A DNA stretch of 14,496 bases from an uncultured Flavobacteriia bacterium (GTDB lineage Bacteria; Bacteroidota; Bacteroidia; Flavobacteriales_D; Crocinitomicaceae), in contig CALJTX010000046.1 of assembly GCA_937975705.1 (NCBI GenBank), forward strand, positions 1 to 14,496, given 5' to 3'. The translations under genes were made by a program, and so were the position numbers. The notes under the pieces were generated by a model. That model did not search any database, was not told the origin of the DNA, and was given only the letters and a program-made list of their open reading frames with translations. Below, one piece after another: positions 8,034 to 14,496 of the stretch. Numbering within the stretch: position 1 is the stretch's first letter; the number at the start of each line of letters is the position of its first letter.

Positions 8034-8402
8034 ATGAAAGGCATCCGCTCCATCGTTTTTATCAGCTTATTTTACAGCAATTTGCAGGCGCAGATTCAGT
8101 TAATCGCCGATCCGCGCATCGAGCAAAAAGTAGCGGCAAGAAATAGCAAACTGATGCCAGGCTACCGCGTGCAACTCTGTTTTGACTCCGACAAAAACAC
8201 CATAGATCAAACGCGTGCACAATTTGTGAGCGAATTCCCAAAAATCGATACCTATGTGCGCTTTGAGGCGCCCAACTTCAACCTGATGGTTGGGGATTTT
8301 AGAACACAAAAAGAAGCGGAAGAGTTAGTAGAGCGCATTCGCGGAAGGTATCCACTTACTATTGTCCATAAAGAGCAGATCAATCTGCCGCGCATCGATT
8401 AA
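8034..8402 (+). CDS. Small secreted SPOR-domain-like protein
   Basis: A 122-residue protein. The start at 8034 is chosen over an in-frame ATG at 7980 because it puts a typical signal peptide at the N-terminus (M-K-G-I-R-S, a hydrophobic stretch, then N-L-Q-A-Q, cleavage near residue 20) and because a promoter lies between the two ATGs. Residues about 43-112 look like a SPOR domain: G-Y-R-V-Q-L opens the first strand, and F-N-L-M-V-G-D-F-R-T-Q-K-E-A-E-E-L shows the second-half pattern of a strand, glycine and an alanine-rich helix. SPOR domains bind denuded peptidoglycan glycan strands, so a periplasmic, wall-associated role is likely; the specific function is unknown. It is divergent from the act operon and overlaps the end of thiL by 4 bp. 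Family assignment is by pattern only. Confidence 0.8.
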   Translation: MKGIRSIVFISLFYSNLQAQIQLIADPRIEQKVAARNSKLMPGYRVQLCFDSDKNTIDQTRAQFVSEFPKIDTYVRFEAPNFNLMVGDFRTQKEAEELVERIRGRYPLTIVHKEQINLPRID

Positions 8403-8406
8403 TCGA
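8395..8406. repeat. 12-bp perfect palindrome covering both stop codons of a convergent gene pair
   Basis: The sequence TCGATTAATCGA is identical on both strands. It contains the TAA of the plus-strand SPOR gene (8400-8402) and the TAA of minus-strand thiL (8399-8401), so both proteins end in Asp-stop encoded by the same symmetric bases. There is no space for separate terminators. Confidence 0.85.
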
Positions 8407-9433
8407 ATTGCTTCCAGCCTTGGGCGCGCAATGTTATAGCGGAGCCTGATCTATCGATGTAGTATATTCCATCTGCAGCATTGGCGATATGGCCAATAAT
8501 GGTGAAATTAGGATTCGTTTGGATCAATTCTACATCCTTCTGATCAATTGTAAAGAGCAACTCGTAATCTTCGCCGCCATTTAAGGCACACATGCTGGGG
8601 TCGAGATTGAAATCAATAGCAACCATCGAAGTTTTGGCATCAATTGGTAGTTTTTCGTCATAGACATGACAACCTACATTACTGGCCTTGCATAAATGGA
8701 GTACTTCGCTTGCCAGACCATCTGAAACGTCTATCATAGAAGTAGGCTTGACGCCGAGATCTTTGAGCAATTGAATGATGTCCAAGCGCGCTTGTGGCTT
8801 GAGTTGACGCTGGAGAATGTAGTCGTGACCATCTAGGTCTGGTTGGATATTCGGGTTTGTTTTGAAGACTTCTTTTTCGCGTTCCAATACCTGTAAGCCC
8901 ATGTAAGCACCGCCGAGGTCACCGGAAACTACAAGCAAATCGTATTCTTTAGCACCGGAACGGTAACACAAGGTTTCTTGTGCAGCTGTCCCGATTGCTG
9001 TGATGCTGATCATGAGCCCGCTTTGCGAAGAAGTGGTGTCGCCACCAATCAGATCGATGTTGTAATCAGCGCATGCTGTTTTGATTCCTGCATACAACTC
9101 TTCAAGCGCTTCCACTGAAAAGCGATTAGATACCGCCAATCCAACTGTAATTTGCTTTGGTGTTGCGTTCATGGCACAAATATCCGATGCATTGACAGCA
9201 ACGGCCTTGTAACCTAAATGCTTCAAGGGCATGTAGGTGAGGTCAAAATGAACACCTTCTACCAAAAGATCGGTGCTCACTACCTGACATTGTCCGTTGC
9301 CCGTATCTATGACTGCGGCGTCATCGCCAACGCCAAAAAGGGTTTCGGGATGTTTTGTAGGGATGTCTTTGGTCAATAAATCGATAAGGCCAAATTCACC
9401 TAAATCGGAAAGCTCAGTGCGGTTGTCAGACAT
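8399..9433 (-). CDS. thiL: Thiamine-phosphate kinase (thiamine-monophosphate kinase)
   Basis: A 344-residue enzyme that phosphorylates thiamine monophosphate with ATP to give thiamine pyrophosphate, the last step of cofactor synthesis, in the cytoplasm. The ThiL/PurM-fold motifs appear in order: G-V-G-D-D-A-A-V at 34-41 (metal and nucleotide binding), S-T-D-L-L-V-E-G-V-H-F at 53-63, N-A-S-D-I-C-A-M at 81-88, G-G-D-T-T at 130-134, S-G-D-L-G-G-A at 170-176, I-D-V-S-D-G-L at 234-240 and N-G-G-E-D-Y-E-L-L at 285-293. Length and all acidic metal ligands are normal. No other thiamine gene is next to it. It has its own promoter just upstream, overlapping the tRNA terminator, and ends tail-to-tail with the SPOR gene. 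The first ATG gives the expected N-terminus. Confidence 0.97.
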   Translation of the reverse strand: MSDNRTELSDLGEFGLIDLLTKDIPTKHPETLFGVGDDAAVIDTGNGQCQVVSTDLLVEGVHFDLTYMPLKHLGYKAVAVNASDICAMNATPKQITVGLAVSNRFSVEALEELYAGIKTACADYNIDLIGGDTTSSQSGLMISITAIGTAAQETLCYRSGAKEYDLLVVSGDLGGAYMGLQVLEREKEVFKTNPNIQPDLDGHDYILQRQLKPQARLDIIQLLKDLGVKPTSMIDVSDGLASEVLHLCKASNVGCHVYDEKLPIDAKTSMVAIDFNLDPSMCALNGGEDYELLFTIDQKDVELIQTNPNFTIIGHIANAADGIYYIDRSGSAITLRAQGWKQFD

Positions 9434-9447
9434 AGTCAGTATTTTTT

Positions 9448-9478
9448 CAAAGTTACTGCAAATAAAAAAGCCCCCAAA
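9448..9478 (-). promoter_or_regulatory. Bacteroidota-type promoter of thiL, overlapping a terminator
   Basis: On the minus strand there is TTTG (9478-9475), a 19-nt spacer and TAACTTTG (9455-9448), an exact match to the TTTG/TAnnTTTG consensus. Transcription should begin a few bases further on, giving a leader of about 10 nt before the ATG at 9433. The -33 TTTG falls in the loop and the top base pair of the terminator hairpin of the upstream tRNA. Confidence 0.65.
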
Positions 9479-9493
9479 AGGAGGCTTTTTTTT
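9464..9493 (-). terminator. Rho-independent terminator downstream of tRNA-Gln
   Basis: On the plus strand GCCCCC (9470-9475), loop AAAA and GGAGGC (9480-9485) form a 6-bp stem with one C-A mismatch (9473 with 9482). A run of six A precedes it and eight T follow it. Read on the minus strand, the hairpin begins about 10 nt after the tRNA 3' end and is followed by six U. The symmetry means it could also stop plus-strand transcripts. Confidence 0.8.
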
Positions 9494-9494
9494 G

Positions 9495-9567
9495 TTGGCC
9501 CACTAGGGCTCGAACCTAGACTCTTCTGAACCAAAATCAGACGTGTTGCCAGTTACACCATGGGCCA
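9495..9567 (-). tRNA. tRNA-Gln (anticodon TTG)
   Basis: The minus strand folds into a complete 73-nt cloverleaf: a 7-bp acceptor stem (TGGCCCA with TGGGCCA), a 4-bp D stem (GTGT with ACAC), a 5-bp anticodon stem (TCTGA with TCAGA) around the loop TTTTGGT, which gives anticodon TTG, a 5-bp T stem (CTAGG with CCTAG) and T loop TTCGAGC. The U1-A72 pair is usual for glutamine tRNAs. The discriminator base is A and CCA is not encoded, so it must be added after transcription. It reads CAA codons, and CAG by wobble. Confidence 0.97.
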
Positions 9568-9594
9568 ATAAATTCACATCTTTCAATGCGAGTG

Positions 9595-9625
9595 CAAAGT
9601 TAATAAGTTTTTTCTTCTCGGCAAA
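9595..9625 (-). promoter_or_regulatory. Bacteroidota-type promoter of tRNA-Gln
   Basis: On the minus strand TTTG (9625-9622), a 19-nt spacer and TAACTTTG (9602-9595) give an exact consensus match. The expected start lies about 20-25 nt before the tRNA 5' end at 9567, leaving a short 5' leader for RNase P to remove. The -7 box is identical to that of thiL. Confidence 0.7.
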
Positions 9626-9639
9626 TAGCTCGAGAAAAA
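9611..9639. repeat. Inverted repeat in the tRNA-Gln/DUF2723 divergent region
   Basis: TTCTCG (9615-9620) and CGAGAA (9631-9636) are exact inverted copies separated by 10 nt, with further T/A pairing outside after a one-base bulge. The loop contains the -33 TTTG of the tRNA promoter on the minus strand. It may be an operator or chance. The rest of the 9568-9696 region is AT-rich, and I could not identify a convincing promoter for the plus-strand gene at 9697. Confidence 0.35.
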
Positions 9640-9696
9640 TTTTTTAGAACGATTATTCTTAAATTCGCATTACTTATTTACTATTAAACTGTGCTC

Positions 9697-12600
9697 ATGA
9701 CTTACTCAAAATGGAACTCATACCTTGGTTGGTTAATTTTTGCTATCGCCTCGGCTGTTTACCTCATGACCATCGAATCTACCGCAAGTCTCTGGGACTG
9801 TGGAGAATACATTACCGCAGCGTACAAATTAGAAGTGGGTCACCCGCCGGGCGCACCGCTTTTTATGGTTTTAGGACGCTTGTTCTCCTTTTTTGCTGCA
9901 CCTGAAAATGTAGCAGTTTATATCAATGCACTTTCTGCTATTTCTAGCTCCTTGACCATCTTATTTATGTTTTGGTCACTCACACTTTTGATCAAAAAAA
10001 TAGTTTTAAAGCAGGGTGATGACCTTTCAGGCGGTACCCAAATTGCTATTTTCAGTGCTGCAGCCATTGGTTCATTGGCCTATACTTTTTCAGATTCTTT
10101 CTGGTTTTCAGCAGTTGAAGGTGAGGTTTACGCCATGGCATCCTTATTTACGGCAGTTATTTTTTGGGCCATTCTCAAATGGGACGAAGAAATGGAAGTC
10201 ATTCAGCACGGTGCTAAACTCTCAGAACTGCGACCAAATCGTTGGTTATTATTGATTTTCTTTATGTTGGGCCTCGCTATTGGCGTCCACTTACTTGGTA
10301 TCTTGGTTGTGCCTGCCATTGGCTACATGATTTACTTCCGCACCCAACAAGAGGTAAGTATCAAAGGGCTTCTATTAACAGGCGTGATTTCTGTAGTTGC
10401 ACTTGGCTTTATTCAAGAAGCGGTTATTCCAGGAAGTATCGCTATGGCCTCTAACTTTGAAGTTTCCTTCGTAAATAGCCTTGGGTTGCCATTTTACAGC
10501 GGTACCATTTTCTTTTTTATCTTACTTATCAGCGCTTGTCTTTATGTGGTGCGTTATGCACACCGCACTGGCAAAACTATTTTGTACAATGCTATGATGG
10601 GCTTGGTCATGCTACTCATCGGCTACGGTTCTTTTGCGGTTATCGTGATCCGTTCTAATGCCAATACACCACTCGACGAAAACGACCCAGAAAACTTAGT
10701 TACACTTCACTCCTACCTCAAGCGCGAACAATACGGCTCTGCTCCTATCCTCTTCGGACCTTACTGGAATTCTTTCCGCAATGGAGAAGAAATGACCGAA
10801 GAAGGCCCTAAAATCTTAGACCGTTCAGCTTGGAACGATCTCTCTGCTTATTTCTTGCGCCGTTTTGTGGTCATCGAAAACGACGTGGAGGTGAAGGCCT
10901 TTGCAAGTGAAAAAGAAGCTGAGGCTTGGGTAAAAGCCAACAAAGGCGCCTACAGCATAGAAGAAAAGTACTACGAAAGTAACGCGAGCATTCGCCAAGG
11001 CGCGGTGGCAACTTATGCCCAAACCACCTTCTTTCCACGCATGTACAACGGCGAAGGATCTGGCGCAGCTTTGCACAGACAACTTTACGCCAAATGGTCG
11101 GGCTACAACGAAAACGACGGCACGAGCACAGAAATTGGCCGTGATGGCAAGCGCCTCCCTACTTTTGGCGAAAACCTGACTTATTTCTTTAGATACCAAG
11201 TCAACTTCATGTACATGCGTTATTTCATGTGGAACTTCGCTGGTCGCCAAAACGACTTACAAGGACACGGCGATAACATGCATGGCAACTGGCTTTCGGG
11301 CATTTCTTTCTTAGATGAAGCGCGTTTGGGCAGCCAAGAGCATGCGCCATATTACACGCAAGAAAATCCTGGGCGCAACACTTACTTTATGTTGCCACTT
11401 ATCCTTGCACTATTGGGGCTTATTTTCCATTACCGCAAAATGCCAAAAGATGCTTTCATCTTGACACTCGCATTTTTATTTACGGGTCTGGCAATTGTGG
11501 TTTACCTCAACCAAAAGCCATATGAGCCCCGCGAGCGCGATTACGCTTATGCAGGTTCTTTCTATTTCTTTGCCATGTGGATTGGCATTGGGGTTTATGC
11601 CATCTTTGATTTGCTCAAAAAATACCTCAAAGCGTCTAAAGTACGCGCAGGCGTTGCTACTGCTCTTGGTTTAATTGTTCCGGTCATCATGGGGTCTCAA
11701 AACTGGGATGACCACGACCGCAGCGGCAAAACTAGCGCCCGCGACCTCGCACACAACTACCTTGAATCTTGTGGCAAAAACGGTATCCTCTTCACCAACG
11801 GAGACAACGACACCTTCCCGCTCTGGTACTTACAAGAGGTAGAAGGCAAGCGCACTGATGTACGCGTGTGTAACCTTTCGTTAATGGGCACCGACTGGTA
11901 TACCAATCAAATGAAACTCAAAACTTATGAATCTGATCCGTTGCCGATCAAGTTTAGAGAAGATCAGATCTTGATGTATGCCGGCAACACCGACCAGGTT
12001 TACTTTATGCCTTTGCTACAGTTGTTTTCTCAAAACTTATCAGACACAATTATTAAAAAAGTACTCGATTTGCGCTTGAAACACAATCCGTCTGAAGCCA
12101 AAATGGCAGCTGGATACTTTGACCAACGTGCGCAAGTCATCTTTGCAGATGTAGTGGCAAAAACACCAGAGGCAGAGCTACTCAAGACGCAAATTGCCTC
12201 TACAGACTCTACAAACATGATTGCCGCTACCATCGACAAATACCAGAAAGTATTCCAACTTTTTGAAGCGGCAAGAAACAGCCAAGTAGAATTCAAAAAC
12301 AACAGTGGTCAAGACCTCCAAGAGCTCCTTGAACAATATGAGCGCATTTGGTCTGCAGTAGACTTTGCAGACGCTATGGCTTTTGTGCGCGACGACGCCA
12401 ACATGATCACTGACGAACAAAACAAATTTAGTTTCTTCCCTTCAAGCAAATTTGCCTTGAAAGTCAATCGCCAAAACGCAGTTGCTTCGGGTGTATTGAG
12501 TTCAAAAACCAAAGCTGCAGATGTGGCCGATGAAATCATTTTTGAATTCGACCCTGAAAGAACCCAAGCGCTTCCGCGCGATGAAGTCATGATGATGGAT

Positions 12601-13602
12601 GTTGTTGCCAATAACGATTGGAAGCGCGGCATCTACTTCTCTAGTAACCGCGGCTCGTCTTTCTCAATTGCGCTCTTGAGTGCTGGTTATATCAAACAAG
12701 TTGGTATGGCATATGCCTTAACGCCTGCTAAAAAAGAGCCTGCGCTAATGGATGTCAATCAGATGGAGAAAAACATGCTCGAAACCTACATTTTTGGCGA
12801 CATGGCCAACCCGAATGTACTCACCGACTACTACGCGCGCCGCCACACCATTCAGTACCGCGCCAACTTCCTTCTTTTAGCTGAGCAACTTTTGGCACTC
12901 GGACGTAAAAACGAGGCTGTCAAAGTACTCGATCGCGCCATGCAAATCATGCCAGAAGAAACCGTCATGGACTACGGCGACATCAATCCAGTTGACCCGT
13001 TCAACTCTTTGAACTACAACAAAGCGCACAATCAATTCCTGTTCCAAGGTCAAGATATTCGACCACTCAACGCAGGTATTTTGCATGAATTTGTGCAGCT
13101 CTACTATGAGCTCGGTCAAACCAAAAAAGCAGAAGCCTTAGGTAAAAAACTCCTCGACAACTACAAAACAGTCATTGCTTACTTTGAACACAGTGACGTA
13201 GAAATGGCGGGTAACGAAGAAAACGCAGAAGACCTCATTGCCGTTGCAGATGCACTATTAAAGATGCGCACAACTGCAAAAGAGCAAATGTCGGGCTTGA
13301 AATCCAGCGCATTCTCCAAAGAACTTGAGCGCACTATACAAGTGCTTTACAAAAAAGTATTGCCTCGTATTTACAGCGGCCTAGAAACCTTGGCCACGGA
13401 GAACGGCGAAGCTGGCGATGGGTTGTATACCAACCGCTTGGCAAATTTACAGTTGTATATGGGTGGTTTAGCAGAACACCACGGCCTTGTTAAAGCGCCA
13501 GTGGTGAACCGCAGCACCCTTCCAAGTGAACCGACAAACATCGATGTGAACTCCCTCACCACTCCTGGCCAAAATCCAGACACCAATCGCATGATGCAAT
13601 AA
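9697..13602 (+). CDS. DUF2723 / TMEM260-like polytopic membrane protein, candidate protein O-glycosyltransferase, with TPR-like C-terminus
   Basis: A 1301-residue protein counted from the ATG at 9697; a GTG at 9691 is two codons upstream and in frame, but ATG is preferred. The N-terminal half (about 1-660) is polytopic and has the DUF2723 (PF11028) signatures: W-D-C-G-E-Y at 33-38 with an acidic residue after the first helix, as in GT-C glycosyltransferases, G-H-P-P-G-A-P at 48-54, F-S-A-V-E-G-E-V-Y-A-M near 137-147 and Y-E-P-R-E-R-D-Y-A near 609-617. Conserved W-D-D-H-D-R-S and N-G-D-N-D-T-F-P-L-W-Y (from about 701) mark the start of the soluble C-terminal half, which carries TPR-like helix pairs near 1062-1089 and 1130-1155. 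The human relative TMEM260 is reported to O-mannosylate proteins, so sugar transfer from a lipid donor to exported proteins is a reasonable inference but unproven here. The antiporter gene begins 7 bp downstream. Confidence 0.88.
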   Translation: MTYSKWNSYLGWLIFAIASAVYLMTIESTASLWDCGEYITAAYKLEVGHPPGAPLFMVLGRLFSFFAAPENVAVYINALSAISSSLTILFMFWSLTLLIKKIVLKQGDDLSGGTQIAIFSAAAIGSLAYTFSDSFWFSAVEGEVYAMASLFTAVIFWAILKWDEEMEVIQHGAKLSELRPNRWLLLIFFMLGLAIGVHLLGILVVPAIGYMIYFRTQQEVSIKGLLLTGVISVVALGFIQEAVIPGSIAMASNFEVSFVNSLGLPFYSGTIFFFILLISACLYVVRYAHRTGKTILYNAMMGLVMLLIGYGSFAVIVIRSNANTPLDENDPENLVTLHSYLKREQYGSAPILFGPYWNSFRNGEEMTEEGPKILDRSAWNDLSAYFLRRFVVIENDVEVKAFASEKEAEAWVKANKGAYSIEEKYYESNASIRQGAVATYAQTTFFPRMYNGEGSGAALHRQLYAKWSGYNENDGTSTEIGRDGKRLPTFGENLTYFFRYQVNFMYMRYFMWNFAGRQNDLQGHGDNMHGNWLSGISFLDEARLGSQEHAPYYTQENPGRNTYFMLPLILALLGLIFHYRKMPKDAFILTLAFLFTGLAIVVYLNQKPYEPRERDYAYAGSFYFFAMWIGIGVYAIFDLLKKYLKASKVRAGVATALGLIVPVIMGSQNWDDHDRSGKTSARDLAHNYLESCGKNGILFTNGDNDTFPLWYLQEVEGKRTDVRVCNLSLMGTDWYTNQMKLKTYESDPLPIKFREDQILMYAGNTDQVYFMPLLQLFSQNLSDTIIKKVLDLRLKHNPSEAKMAAGYFDQRAQVIFADVVAKTPEAELLKTQIASTDSTNMIAATIDKYQKVFQLFEAARNSQVEFKNNSGQDLQELLEQYERIWSAVDFADAMAFVRDDANMITDEQNKFSFFPSSKFALKVNRQNAVASGVLSSKTKAADVADEIIFEFDPERTQALPRDEVMMMDVVANNDWKRGIYFSSNRGSSFSIALLSAGYIKQVGMAYALTPAKKEPALMDVNQMEKNMLETYIFGDMANPNVLTDYYARRHTIQYRANFLLLAEQLLALGRKNEAVKVLDRAMQIMPEETVMDYGDINPVDPFNSLNYNKAHNQFLFQGQDIRPLNAGILHEFVQLYYELGQTKKAEALGKKLLDNYKTVIAYFEHSDVEMAGNEENAEDLIAVADALLKMRTTAKEQMSGLKSSAFSKELERTIQVLYKKVLPRIYSGLETLATENGEAGDGLYTNRLANLQLYMGGLAEHHGLVKAPVVNRSTLPSEPTNIDVNSLTTPGQNPDTNRMMQ

Positions 13603-13609
13603 TTCCAAG

Positions 13610-14434
13610 ATGCGTTATTTTTTCCAACACCTGATTGAAGCATTTCATTTGCCACTGAAAAATCCGGTGTTGGTTTTTTCAATTCTCCTCTTTATCATTT
13701 TACTATCGCCAATTGTGCTGCGTAAAATGAAAATTCCAGGGATCATCGGGCTGATACTTTCCGGTGTATTAATTGGGCCAAACGGACTCGGATTAATCGG
13801 AGTGCGCACGATGGAAGCAGAAGGAAGCATCAAGCTATTTGCCACAATAGGACTGCTATATATCATGTTTATGGCTGGACTTGAACTTGATTTAAGGCAA
13901 TTCAAGCGGTATTTTCACAAGAGTCTAGGTTTTGGCTTCCTTACATTTATCATTCCACTCGCCCTAGGTTATCCATTGTGTACTGAAGTACTACACCTCT
14001 CTCCACTTGCCGCATTACTCACGGCAAGTATGTTCTCTACACATACGCTCGTTGCTTACCCTATCGTGAGTAAATTCGGACTCACAAAGCATCCAGCAGT
14101 AGCCATTACAGTTGGTGGAACAATTTTAACGGATACTGCCGTATTGATCATATTGGCGATCATCTCTAGCGCTTCAGAAGGCAACTTAGATTTTAGTTTT
14201 TGGATGCGCCTACTTACATCGTTACTGATGTTTTCGCTCATCATGTTTTTTGTCATTCCAAGAATTGCACGATGGTTTTTTAGTAAACTCGATAGTGAAA
14301 AAACTTCTCAATATATCTTTGTGTTGTCAGTGGTGTTTTTTGCCGCTTTCCTGGCAGAAGTTGCCGGAGTTGAGCATATCATTGGTGCCTTTGTAGCTGG
14401 ATTGGTGCTCAACATTTCTCAGCGGTTCCAATGA
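13610..14434 (+). CDS. CPA2-type cation:proton antiporter, truncated at a junction near 14410
   Basis: The frame encodes 274 residues, but only the first 268 (to about 14413) match the family. That part shows the Na+/H+ exchanger membrane domain: I-P-G-I-I-G-L-I-L-S-G-V-L-I-G-P near 42-57, F-M-A-G-L-E-L-D near 87-94, the discontinuous-helix segment S-T-H-T-L-V-A-Y-P-I-V near 143-153, G-G-T-I-L-T-D-T at 169-176 with the transport aspartate D175, and H-I-I-G-A-F-V-A-G-L-V-L-N at 256-268. Proteins of this type normally continue with about four more helices, often followed by TrkA or UspA domains. Here six unrelated residues follow and the frame stops. The predicted activity, monovalent cation/H+ exchange at the inner membrane, would be lost in this form. 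It starts 7 bp after the DUF2723 gene and is probably cotranscribed with it. The break may be biological or an assembly artefact. Confidence 0.85.
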   Translation: MRYFFQHLIEAFHLPLKNPVLVFSILLFIILLSPIVLRKMKIPGIIGLILSGVLIGPNGLGLIGVRTMEAEGSIKLFATIGLLYIMFMAGLELDLRQFKRYFHKSLGFGFLTFIIPLALGYPLCTEVLHLSPLAALLTASMFSTHTLVAYPIVSKFGLTKHPAVAITVGGTILTDTAVLIILAIISSASEGNLDFSFWMRLLTSLLMFSLIMFFVIPRIARWFFSKLDSEKTSQYIFVLSVVFFAAFLAEVAGVEHIIGAFVAGLVLNISQRFQ

Positions 14435-14496
14435 GTTTGTATGGTTTTGTATTATTTATGAGTGGTTTTTCATATAATATTCTGCTTAAAAAAATT
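14410..14496 (+). pseudogene. Internal fragment of a TMEM175/DUF1211-like potassium channel gene (partial at right edge)
   Basis: Frame 14401, 14404 and so on is open to the window end and encodes H-F-S-A-V-P-M-S-L-Y-G-F-V-L-F-M-S-G-F-S plus Y-N-I-L-L-K-K-I from 14413. As I recall the family, this matches the middle of bacterial TMEM175 (DUF1211) proteins, where a G-E-N-H-F segment is followed by P, then an Y-G-(I/V)-V-L-(L/F)-M-x-(G/A)-(I/F)-x-Y helix and I-L. The homology begins abruptly where the antiporter ends, with no start codon of its own. About 28% of these 87 bases are G or C by hand count, visibly lower than the sequence to the left. The fragment is only about 29 residues, so the assignment is by pattern and needs a database search. 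Confidence 0.55.

Noticed and set aside
9691..9696. GTG at 9691 as the start of the DUF2723 gene.
   Set aside because: An ATG two codons later gives the same protein with a more usual start; neither has a clear ribosome binding site, so the preference is modest.
10825..11250. A 141-codon open frame on the minus strand inside the DUF2723 gene.
   Set aside because: It lies wholly within a conserved gene and has no family features or promoter.
14414..14480. A simple frameshift in the antiporter; one shifted frame contains N-E-F-V, superficially like the I-E-F-V-G-N found in intact antiporters.
   Set aside because: That frame lacks the rest of the family pattern and reaches a stop within about 20 codons, while the third frame fits the TMEM175 pattern over its full length.
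1..14496. CRISPR arrays, insertion sequences, integrases, toxin-antitoxin pairs or phage genes.
   Set aside because: No spaced direct repeats, transposase or integrase motifs, or paired small genes were found, and the tRNA-Gln gene has no integrase or duplicated 3' end beside it.

Overview
This window looks like chromosomal core DNA from a member of the Bacteroidota, most likely Flavobacteriia or a close relative. Three things point there: an actABCDEF operon for alternative complex III (ACIII), promoters of the Bacteroidota type (TTTG, 19-nt spacer, TAnnTTTG), and a large DUF2723/TMEM260-like membrane protein with a soluble C-terminal half. Base composition is moderately AT-rich. I see no insertion sequence, phage gene, CRISPR array or plasmid function.

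Region 1 (1-7849, minus strand) is the act operon, read right to left as actA-actB-actC-actD-actE-actF, with gaps of 9 to 33 bp. ActF runs off the left edge. The six proteins form a membrane quinol:electron acceptor oxidoreductase that replaces the bc1 complex. ActC and ActF are the polytopic quinol-side subunits, ActB carries iron-sulfur clusters, ActA and ActE carry c-type hemes, and ActD is a small two-helix subunit. Electrons are expected to pass from quinol through the ActB clusters to the hemes and on to a cytochrome oxidase, whose genes often follow actF and would lie beyond the left edge.

Region 2 (7850-9696) is a compact housekeeping block: a divergent intergenic region, a small secreted SPOR-domain protein (+), thiL for thiamine-phosphate kinase (-) convergent with it and overlapping by 4 bp, a terminator, tRNA-Gln(TTG) (-), and a divergent regulatory region. 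The SPOR gene, thiL and the tRNA each have a recognisable Bacteroidota promoter with a 19-nt spacer.

Region 3 (9697-14496, plus strand) holds a 1301-residue DUF2723 protein (candidate glycosyltransferase with C-terminal TPR-like helices) and, 7 bp later, a CPA2-type monovalent cation:proton antiporter.

The most unusual point is at the right edge. The antiporter reads normally to about 14413 and then stops matching its family. From about 14410 to 14496 a different frame encodes what looks like the middle of a TMEM175/DUF1211-type potassium-channel protein. The last ~85 bases therefore look like a junction between two unrelated gene interiors, caused either by a deletion or rearrangement or by a chimeric assembly end. 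Apart from that, this is ordinary core-genome content and I do not see a novel defence or mobile system.
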